From an uncultured Polaromonas sp. (GTDB taxonomy: Bacteria > Pseudomonadota > Gammaproteobacteria > Burkholderiales > Burkholderiaceae): a stretch of 10,824 nt of DNA. Under the pieces are notes generated by a model. The model saw only the letters and a program-made list of their open reading frames with translations. It made no database searches and was not told the DNA's origin. The stretch spans positions 1-10,824 of the forward strand of contig CAMLDT010000119.1 in the NCBI GenBank assembly GCA_946479075.1, written 5' to 3'. Both the position numbers and the translations under genes were made by a program. Below, one piece after another: positions 5,224 through 10,824 of this stretch. The stretch's first letter is position 1; every line of letters begins with the position of its first letter.

Positions 5224-7418
5224 ACCGGCTGGTGCTTCCGGATCGCCGCCCTGACTTCATCGGTCAGGACAAAGCCGGATCCGTACTTCGCGGCCAGTTC
5301 GCCGGCGCGTTTTTCAAAGGCGGTTATGCCCATGCCGTAGATGAACTGCATTGCACCGCCGGTCCAGGCCGGAAAGCCGATCCCGAAGATGGAGCCGATG
5401 TTGGCGTCGTGCACGCTGGTCAGCACGTTTTCACTGAGGCAGCGTGCCGTTTCCACCGCCTGGCGGTAAAGCAGCCGGTCCTTGATGTCGGTGATGTCCC
5501 AGGCTGCGCCGGGCTTTTCAAACAGGGTCGTGAGTTCAGGCCAAAGCGTTTTCCTGGCGCCTTTTTCTTCGGGGTAGTCGTAAAAGCCGGCGCCGGCAGC
5601 CCGGCCATTGCGGTCGAATTCCTTGACCATGCGTTCGACGATCAGTTCGCCCGGGGTGGCCATGTAAACCTTGCCCTCGGCGACGTAGTCGGCGCGGGTC
5701 TGGTCCAGCACATGCACGCTCAGTGACAGGGCCGTTTCGTCCAGCACGGCCAGTGGCCCCACCGGCATGCCGCACTGCATGCCAGCGTTTTCAATCACCG
5801 CTGCGGGAATGCCTTCGCCCAGCATGGCCGCACCTTCCATCACAAAAGTGCCAAACGTGCGGCTCGTATAAAACCCGCGCGAATCGTTGACCACAATCGG
5901 GATCTTGCCCAGCGCCTGCACGTAGTCAAAGGCGCGCGCCACGGTTTCATCGTCCGTCTGTTTTCCGCGGATGATCTCCACCAGCTTCATCTTGTCCACC
6001 GGGCTGAAGAAGTGGATGCCGATGAATTTGTCAGGATGGGCACTGGCGGTGGCCAGACCGCTGATCGGCAGGGTCGAGGTGTTGGATGCAAAAAATCCGC
6101 CGGGCGCCAGCAGCGGCTCGGCTTGCTGGGTGACCTTGGCCTTGAGATCGCGGCGCTCGAACACGGCCTCGATGATCAGGTCACACCCCGCCAGCTCCGC
6201 CACCTGATCGGTGGCCACGATGCGCGAGAGCAGCGCGGCCTGGTCGGGCGGGCTCATGCGCCCCTTGTCCACGCGCGCCTGCGTGAGTTTGGCGCTGTAG
6301 GCCTTGCCGGCATCGGCCTTGTCCTGGCTCACGTCCTTGAGCACGGTGGTGATGCCGCGGCTAGCCTGTACGTAGGCGATGCCCGCACCCATCATGCCGG
6401 CTCCGAGCAGCCCGACTTTCTGGGGTTTCCACTTTTCAGCCCGTCCTGAGCTGCCTGTCCTGAGCACCGTCGAAGGGGTCGAAAGGGTCGGACGCGAACG
6501 GCCAGCCTTGATCGCGTTCATGTTGAAGAAAAAGGTGTTGATCATGTTCTTGGCCACAGGGCTCACGATCAACCGGGCCAGGTAACGCGACTCGATGCGC
6601 AGCGCCGTGTCGAAATCGACCTGTGCGCCCTCGACCATGGCGGCCAGTGCGTATTCAGGGGCCGGATACAAACCGCGGGTCTTCTGTTTCAACATGGCCG
6701 GTGCCACGGCCAGCATGCCGGCGATCTTGGGATGGGCCGGTGTGCCTCCGGGCATCTTGTAGTTCTTGTCGTCCCAGGGGTGGTGGGCGGGTGCCGCCGC
6801 ACCGTCATGCCGGGAAATCCAGGCCAGCGCCGCCGGCCGCAGTGACTCGGCATCCGGTACCAGTTCATGCACCAGCCCGAGTTCCAGCGCCTCGCGCGGG
6901 GTAAACAGCTTGCTTTCAAGGATATAGGGCTGCGCACCCATCAGCCCCAGCAGGCGCGTCATCTTGGTGATGCCGCTGGCGCCGGGGATCAGGCCCAGGG
7001 TGATTTCGGGCAGGCCAAACTGGATTTTTTTGTCATCGACCGCCACGCGGTAGTGGCCGACCAGCGCCACTTCCCACCCGCCGCCCAGCGCGGTGCCGTT
7101 CAGGCAGCTGACCACCGGTTTGCCCAGGGTCTCCAGCGTGCGGAAATTTTTCTTGGTCTGCTCGATGTCCCGGAAGACCGTGGCCGCGTCGGACTCCTTC
7201 AGGCGCATGGTGGCCTTCAGGTCGGCGCCTGCAAAAAAGGTGGTTTTCGTGGATGCCAGCACGATGCCGCGTATGTTGTCCCTGTCCTTCACCACCTGCG
7301 CGGTCACCGCTGTCAGGTCCTTTTGCCACTGGGCACACATGGTGTTGACCGGCGAACCTTCCTCGTCGAAGGTCACGGTGGCGATGCCATCGCTCAGCGC
7401 GTACTTGATGGTTTTCAT
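5217..7418 (-). CDS. Bifunctional enoyl-CoA hydratase/3-hydroxyacyl-CoA dehydrogenase (FadB/FadJ-type)
   Basis: A 733-residue cytoplasmic two-domain beta-oxidation enzyme. The N-terminal crotonase domain has NGTALGGGWE (Glu116) and LPEITLGLIPG (Glu138), matching the two catalytic glutamates of FadB. The second half starts with a Rossmann motif VGLLGAGMMGAG (335-346) and has the dehydrogenase pair His469 (HFFSPVDKMKLVE) and Glu481 at the expected 12-residue spacing, followed by 3HCDH C-terminal helical domains. It hydrates trans-2-enoyl-CoA and oxidises the 3-hydroxyacyl-CoA with NAD. The start at 7418 is preferred because of GGAGAAG just upstream; the frame is open to 7502 but that extension overlaps the thiolase gene. 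It lies 35 nt after the thiolase stop and is probably co-transcribed with it. An oddity: residues about 306-327, in the linker between domains, are encoded by a dispersed repeat. The overall length is near that of FadB and FadJ. Confidence 0.92.
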   Translation of the reverse strand: MKTIKYALSDGIATVTFDEEGSPVNTMCAQWQKDLTAVTAQVVKDRDNIRGIVLASTKTTFFAGADLKATMRLKESDAATVFRDIEQTKKNFRTLETLGKPVVSCLNGTALGGGWEVALVGHYRVAVDDKKIQFGLPEITLGLIPGASGITKMTRLLGLMGAQPYILESKLFTPREALELGLVHELVPDAESLRPAALAWISRHDGAAAPAHHPWDDKNYKMPGGTPAHPKIAGMLAVAPAMLKQKTRGLYPAPEYALAAMVEGAQVDFDTALRIESRYLARLIVSPVAKNMINTFFFNMNAIKAGRSRPTLSTPSTVLRTGSSGRAEKWKPQKVGLLGAGMMGAGIAYVQASRGITTVLKDVSQDKADAGKAYSAKLTQARVDKGRMSPPDQAALLSRIVATDQVAELAGCDLIIEAVFERRDLKAKVTQQAEPLLAPGGFFASNTSTLPISGLATASAHPDKFIGIHFFSPVDKMKLVEIIRGKQTDDETVARAFDYVQALGKIPIVVNDSRGFYTSRTFGTFVMEGAAMLGEGIPAAVIENAGMQCGMPVGPLAVLDETALSLSVHVLDQTRADYVAEGKVYMATPGELIVERMVKEFDRNGRAAGAGFYDYPEEKGARKTLWPELTTLFEKPGAAWDITDIKDRLLYRQAVETARCLSENVLTSVHDANIGSIFGIGFPAWTGGAMQFIYGMGITAFEKRAGELAAKYGSGFVLTDEVRAAIRKHQPVY
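6441..6501. repeat. Dispersed palindromic-type repeat, translated in frame in the hydratase/dehydrogenase linker
   Basis: The segment holds two copies of GTCCTGAGC (6443-6451 and 6457-6465), tandem GTCGAAGGG-like units (6470-6489) and a closing GCGAACGG that inverts the CCGTTCGC seen at 7426-7433. These are pieces of a short repeat family, of the type CCTGAGC...GTCGAAGG...GCGAACGG, that I recall from many proteobacterial genomes, usually between genes. Here it lies inside a gene, keeps the frame and encodes a low-complexity Ser/Thr/Arg-rich stretch (TLSTPSTVLRTGSSGR) between the two catalytic domains. Confidence 0.6.
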
Positions 7419-7425
7419 TTCTTCT

Positions 7426-7451
7426 CCGTTCGCTCCGGCCCTGTCGAAAGG
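7426..7451. repeat. Degenerate copy of the dispersed repeat between thiolase and hydratase genes
   Basis: By eye, the 26 bases from CCGTTCGC to CTGTCGAAAGG match the repeat form CCGTTCGCCCTGAG-CCTGTCGAAGGG, as I remember it, at 21 of 26 positions. It fills most of the 35-nt gap between the thiolase stop and the start of the bifunctional gene, just upstream of the latter's ribosome site. Upstream translation of this stretch reads PFDRAGANG, close to the familiar PFDRLRANG product of this repeat. A role in mRNA processing or stability within the operon is possible. Confidence 0.5.
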
Positions 7452-7453
7452 CA

Positions 7454-8659
7454 TCACATTCTTTCCACGATGGTGGCAATGCCCATGCCGCCGCCCACGC
7501 ACAACGTGGCCAGGCCGTAGCGCAGCTTGCGCCGGTGCAGTTCGTCGATCAGGGTGCCGAGAATCATGGCCCCGGTCGCACCCAACGGGTGTCCCATGGC
7601 GATGGCGCCGCCGTTGACATTCACCTTGTCGTGCGGCACCTGCATCTCCTTCATGAAACGCATCACCACCGCGGCAAAAGCTTCGTTCACCTCGAACAGG
7701 TCGATCTGGTCTATGGTCATGCCCGCCTTGGCCAGCGCCTTGCGCGCCGCCGGCATGGGGCCGGTCAGCATGATGGTCGGGTCGGCGCCGCTCAGCGCCG
7801 CCGCGACAATGCGTGCGCGCGGCGTGAGCCCGTGGACTTTTCCGGCGGCCTCGGAGCCCACCAGCACCGCCGCCGCGCCGTCCACGATGCCTGAGGAATT
7901 GCCGGCATGGTGCACGTGGTGGATGCGTTCGACCTGCGGATACCGCGACAGCGCGACCTGGTCGAAGCCCATGCCGCCAAGCTGTTCAAAAGCCGGGCGC
8001 AGCGATGCCAGTCCTTCGAGCGTGGTGTGCGGCTTGATGAATTCGTCCTGCGCCAGGATGGTCTGTCCCAGAAAATCTTTCACCGGCGCCACCGAGTCGT
8101 CGAAATAGCCAGCCTCGCGCGCCCGGGCTGCCCGCTTCTGGCTCTCCATCGCGAAGGCATCGACATCGCTGCGGCTGAACCCCTCGATGGTGGCGATCAG
8201 GTCCGCGCCTATGCCCTGGGGCACAAAGGCCGTGGCGCTGTTGGTTTCCGGATCTTGCGCCCAGGCGCCGCCGTCCGAGCCGATGGGCACGCGGCTCATG
8301 CTTTCGACGCCGCCGGCCACCACCAGGTCTTCCCATCCCGAGCGTACTTTTTGCGCCGCCATGTTGACGGCTTCCAGGCCGGAGGCGCAAAAACGGTTGA
8401 CCTGTACGCCCGAGGCGCGAAAGTCCCAGCCTGCCTTGAGCGCAGCGACCTTGGCAATCACGGAGCCCTGCTCGCCGATGGGCGACACCACGCCCATCAC
8501 CACATCATCGACCTGCGCCGTATCGAAAGCGTTGCGCTTTTGCAGTTCCGTCAGCAAACCGGCCAGCAGGTTCACCGGCTTGACTTCATGCAGGCTGCCG
8601 TCCTTTTTACCCTTGCCGCGCGGCGTGCGTATCGCGTCGTAGATGAATGCTTCAGTCAT
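7454..8659 (-). CDS. Acetyl-CoA C-acyltransferase (thiolase, FadA-type)
   Basis: A 401-residue thiolase of normal family length. It carries the acyl-binding nucleophile Cys91 in [12 protein letters not shown], the catalytic His357 in [15 protein letters not shown] and the proton-donating Cys387 in LCVGGGMG, so all three active-site residues are present. It cleaves 3-ketoacyl-CoA with CoA to acetyl-CoA and a shortened acyl-CoA, the last step of beta-oxidation, in the cytoplasm. The start at 8659 has AGGAG 6 nt upstream and gives the family N-terminus ([16 protein letters not shown]). The frame is open to 8845, but that extension crosses the divergent dehydrogenase start. It is the first gene of the minus-strand operon with the bifunctional hydratase/dehydrogenase, as in bacterial fadAB pairs. 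Degradative and biosynthetic thiolases share these motifs; the neighbours favour the degradative one. Confidence 0.92.
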   Translation of the reverse strand: MTEAFIYDAIRTPRGKGKKDGSLHEVKPVNLLAGLLTELQKRNAFDTAQVDDVVMGVVSPIGEQGSVIAKVAALKAGWDFRASGVQVNRFCASGLEAVNMAAQKVRSGWEDLVVAGGVESMSRVPIGSDGGAWAQDPETNSATAFVPQGIGADLIATIEGFSRSDVDAFAMESQKRAARAREAGYFDDSVAPVKDFLGQTILAQDEFIKPHTTLEGLASLRPAFEQLGGMGFDQVALSRYPQVERIHHVHHAGNSSGIVDGAAAVLVGSEAAGKVHGLTPRARIVAAALSGADPTIMLTGPMPAARKALAKAGMTIDQIDLFEVNEAFAAVVMRFMKEMQVPHDKVNVNGGAIAMGHPLGATGAMILGTLIDELHRRKLRYGLATLCVGGGMGIATIVERM

Positions 8660-8774
8660 GGGAGGCTCCTGCGGAAAGGTGGATGCGGCGGGTGCAGGAA
8701 CGAGTATATTCATTTCACCAAGCAGATGCTTTCCATAAATCCGGAGTTCACGCTCCCAGCCCGACAGGTGACCC
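8660..8774. promoter_or_regulatory. Divergent promoter region of the beta-oxidation genes
   Basis: This 115-base gap separates the thiolase start (minus) from the acyl-CoA dehydrogenase start (plus), so it must hold promoters in both directions. On the minus strand TATACT (8708-8703) is a good -10 box that would give a leader of about 37 nt, but no clear -35 box precedes it. On the plus strand TATATT (8705-8710) and CATAAA (8734-8739) are weaker candidates. The ribosome sites are AGGAG for the thiolase and AGGTG (8766-8770) for the dehydrogenase. I found no strong palindromic operator. Confidence 0.45.
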
Positions 8775-9938
8775 ATGATCGACCGTACCCTCTTCAACAG
8801 CGACCACGAAGCCTTCCGGGACGCCTTCCGCAAGTTCTGCGACAAGGAAATTGCACCTTTTCATGAGCAGTGGGAAGAGCAGGGCTATGTGGACCGCGCG
8901 GTGTGGAACAAGGCCGGTGAGAACGGCTTTTTGTGCATGACCATGCCGGAAGCCTATGGCGGGTCGGGTGCGGACAAGCTGTATTCGGTGGTGCAGATGG
9001 AAGAGCTGGCGCGCGGCGGCTACAGCGGCATCGGGTACAGCCTGCACAGTGAAATCGTCGCGCCCTACATCCTGCACTACGGCACCGAGGCGCAGAAACT
9101 CAAGTACCTGCCGAAACTTGCCAGCGGGGAGATGGTGGGCGCCATTGCCATGAGCGAACCCGCGGCCGGTTCCGACCTGCAAGGTGTCAAGTCCACCGCA
9201 CTCCGGCAAGCCGACGGCTGCTACCTGCTCAACGGCAGCAAGACCTTCATCACCAACGGCTGGCACGCCGACCTTGTGGTGGTGGTAGCCAAGACCAATC
9301 CCGCAGCCGGCGCCAAGGGCACCAGCCTGCTGCTGGTCGAACGGGGAATGACCGGCTTTTCAGTCGGCAAGCGGCTCAAGAAGCTGGGCCTGAAGGCGCA
9401 GGATACCTCCGAGCTTTTCTTTTCCGATGTACGCGTTCCTGCCGAAAACCTGCTGGGCGGCGAAGCGCATGAAAACCGCGGCTTCATCTGCCTGATGGAG
9501 CAACTGCCCTGGGAACGCTTGCAGATCGCCATCACGGCGGTCGCTTCGGCGCAGGCGGCCATTGACTGGACGGTGGCCTATGTGAAAGAGCGCAAGGTGT
9601 TCGGCCAGCCTGTGGGCAGCTACCAGAACACGCGCTACACCCTGGCCGAGCTGCAAACGCAGGTGCAGGTGGCGCGCGTTTTCATTGACACGTGCACCGG
9701 ACTGCTCGCAGAAGACAAACTCGACACGGCCACCGCCAGCATGGCCAAGTACTGGACCACCGACCTGCAGTGCAAGGTCATGGATGAATGTGTGCAGCTC
9801 TTCGGCGGCTACGGCTACATGTGGGAATACCCGATCACACGCGCCTATGCTGACGCACGTGTCCAGCGGATTTATGGCGGGACCAACGAAATCATGAAGG
9901 AGGTGATTTCGCGTGCTATGGGCCTGGGCGCGAAGTAA
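8775..9938 (+). CDS. Acyl-CoA dehydrogenase (long-chain/isovaleryl-type active site)
   Basis: A 387-residue FAD-dependent acyl-CoA dehydrogenase of normal length that makes trans-2-enoyl-CoA and passes electrons to electron transfer flavoprotein. The motifs are standard: SEPAAGSD (127-134), [11 protein letters not shown] (157-167), [10 protein letters not shown] near 204-213, [20 protein letters not shown], and [11 protein letters not shown] at the end. The usual Glu of the YEGT motif is Gly here, but Glu247 in PWERLQ sits where isovaleryl- and long-chain acyl-CoA dehydrogenases carry their base, so the active site looks complete. The ATG at 8775 follows AGGTG 4 nt away. It is transcribed away from the thiolase/hydratase operon and ends before a strong terminator, so it is probably a single-gene unit. 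It most likely supplies the first beta-oxidation step for that block. Chain-length preference cannot be told from sequence. Confidence 0.92.
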   Translation: MIDRTLFNSDHEAFRDAFRKFCDKEIAPFHEQWEEQGYVDRAVWNKAGENGFLCMTMPEAYGGSGADKLYSVVQMEELARGGYSGIGYSLHSEIVAPYILHYGTEAQKLKYLPKLASGEMVGAIAMSEPAAGSDLQGVKSTALRQADGCYLLNGSKTFITNGWHADLVVVVAKTNPAAGAKGTSLLLVERGMTGFSVGKRLKKLGLKAQDTSELFFSDVRVPAENLLGGEAHENRGFICLMEQLPWERLQIAITAVASAQAAIDWTVAYVKERKVFGQPVGSYQNTRYTLAELQTQVQVARVFIDTCTGLLAEDKLDTATASMAKYWTTDLQCKVMDECVQLFGGYGYMWEYPITRAYADARVQRIYGGTNEIMKEVISRAMGLGAK

Positions 9939-9967
9939 CGCTGCCTCCTTAACGCTACCGCCTGCAT

Positions 9968-10000
9968 AAAAAAAAGCCCCGGCGTACGGGGCTTTTTTTT
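9968..10000. terminator. Bidirectional intrinsic terminator
   Basis: An inverted repeat GCCCCG (9976-9981) / CGGGGC (9987-9992) with a 5-base loop is flanked by eight A and eight T. It therefore forms a GC-rich hairpin followed by a U-run on either strand. It lies between the convergent dehydrogenase gene (stop at 9938) and the OmpA-like gene (stop at 10014) and should end both transcripts. Confidence 0.93.
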
Positions 10001-10013
10001 CGGAAACGCAGCT

Positions 10014-10824
10014 TCAGTTGACGCGGCGTTCGATCACGATTTCCTCGACTTCAACCCGCCGATTCGGTGCCAGGCAGGCAATCAGAGCCGCCTGGTTGCG
10101 GTCGTTGCAATTGACCACGGGGTTGCTTTCGCCCTTGCCGACTGCCGTCAGGCGGCTGGCGGGCACGCCCTTGCCGGTGAGGTAGTTCTTGACGGCTTCT
10201 GCGCGGCGCTGGGACAGCTTCATGTTGTATGCGTCAGAACCAATGCGGTCGGTGTATCCCGTGACAGTGATGTCACCGTTGAAATTGCCACCACTGAGGG
10301 CCTGTGCAATCTGGTCGAGCTTGGGTTGCGGCTGGCGCAGGTCGGCGCGGTCAAACTCGAATAGTTCGGTCGCAGACAGGGTCACGCGCTCGAAGCGGGC
10401 CGGGGCGGGCGCCGGTGGTGGAGGTGGCGGCGGGGCCTGCGTCACGGGTGCGGCAGGTGGCGGTGTGTACTGCGCCGGCATCGGCCGCGCCGGCTTGTCA
10501 AAGTAATAGCTGAAGCCCACATTGAGCGAGCTGTTGTTGGCACGGTCGAAGCCAAAGGTGTTGTCGCGCAGATAGGTCCGCGTGCGGCGCAGGTCAGCCT
10601 GCATGAACCACTGGTCCGACAAACCCACCTGAAAGCCAACGCCCAGGTTCAGGTAGGGCGAGGTTTTGCGGGCGTTGGGAAGCTTGTCCTGTTCGGCGCC
10701 GATGCCGGCCAGCAGGAACGGCCGGAAATTGCTGCGGTTGAACATGTACAGCGCGTCAACGCCGAGGGTGCTTTGCTCGAAGCGCCGGCCGTTGTTGTTG
10801 GCGCGTGCGATGCTGCCGCCGATC
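10014..10824 (-). CDS. OmpA-family outer membrane protein, partial (N-terminus beyond the right edge)
   Basis: The frame stays open to the right edge, so only the last 269 or so residues are seen; the signal peptide and first strands are missing. The visible part starts with amphipathic beta-barrel strands of an OmpA/OprF-like porin ending in FSYYF (about 10500-10514). A proline-rich hinge follows, with PPPPPPP around 10410-10440. The rest is a periplasmic OmpA domain with ELFEFDRADL, GYTDRIGSDAYN, LSQRRAEAVKNYL and a final NRRVEVE. The Asp of TDRIG and the Arg of NRRVE are the residues that bind diaminopimelate in peptidoglycan in this family. Two cysteines (NCND and ACLAP) could form a disulphide, as in OprF-like proteins. 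It anchors the outer membrane to the cell wall. It is convergent to the dehydrogenase gene, separated by the terminator, and has no evident functional link to the catabolic genes. Confidence 0.9.
   Translation of the reverse strand, partial: IGGSIARANNNGRRFEQSTLGVDALYMFNRSNFRPFLLAGIGAEQDKLPNARKTSPYLNLGVGFQVGLSDQWFMQADLRRTRTYLRDNTFGFDRANNSSLNVGFSYYFDKPARPMPAQYTPPPAAPVTQAPPPPPPPAPAPARFERVTLSATELFEFDRADLRQPQPKLDQIAQALSGGNFNGDITVTGYTDRIGSDAYNMKLSQRRAEAVKNYLTGKGVPASRLTAVGKGESNPVVNCNDRNQAALIACLAPNRRVEVEEIVIERRVN

Noticed and set aside
8660..8845. 62-codon N-terminal extension of the thiolase
   Set aside because: It crosses the divergent promoter region and the start of the opposite gene. The family N-terminus begins at 8659 behind an AGGAG site.
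7907..8866. Plus-strand open frame of 319 codons opposite the thiolase
   Set aside because: It lies antisense to a thiolase with intact Cys91/His357/Cys387 and runs into the start of the real dehydrogenase gene.
10391..10499. Low-complexity GGT/GGC run as a possible repeat array
   Set aside because: It encodes the proline-rich hinge of the OmpA-like protein, which is normal for this family.

Overview
The window is GC-rich, tightly packed bacterial DNA. The protein families, the OmpA-type porin and the short palindromic repeats suggest a betaproteobacterium of the order Burkholderiales, plausibly Comamonadaceae (Polaromonas/Rhodoferax/Variovorax-like). That placement is inference from gene content, not from a marker gene. 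Eight complete protein genes and one partial one fill almost the whole window. I see no RNA gene, insertion sequence or CRISPR array.

Region 1 (about 40-5223, plus strand) is a five-gene operon with gaps of 3 to 14 nt: a flavin reductase, a NicX-family non-haem iron ring-cleaving dioxygenase, a NicD-like alpha/beta hydrolase, an acyl-CoA-dehydrogenase-fold flavoprotein without the usual catalytic glutamate, and an acyl-CoA ligase. NicX and NicD normally act in sequence on 2,5-dihydroxypyridine (ring opening to N-formylmaleamate, then deformylation). Here the pair sits with a flavin reductase and CoA-thioester enzymes instead of the usual nicotinate genes. The operon may therefore break down a hydroxylated N-heterocycle carrying a carboxylate or acyl side chain by a route I do not recognise. 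A promoter with a perfect 12-bp palindrome between its -35 and -10 boxes precedes the first gene and predicts a leaderless transcript.

Region 2 (5217-9938) is a beta-oxidation block. A minus-strand operon encodes a thiolase followed by a two-domain enoyl-CoA hydratase/3-hydroxyacyl-CoA dehydrogenase. A divergent plus-strand gene encodes an acyl-CoA dehydrogenase of the long-chain/isovaleryl type. Together they cover dehydrogenation, hydration, second oxidation and thiolysis. This block could process CoA esters made by the ligase of region 1, or simply be a fatty-acid module. Degenerate copies of a short dispersed repeat lie between the thiolase and the bifunctional gene and inside the bifunctional gene, where the repeat is translated in frame as part of an interdomain linker.

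Region 3 (9939-10824) holds a strong bidirectional terminator and then the C-terminal part of an OmpA-family outer membrane protein on the minus strand, cut by the right edge of the window.
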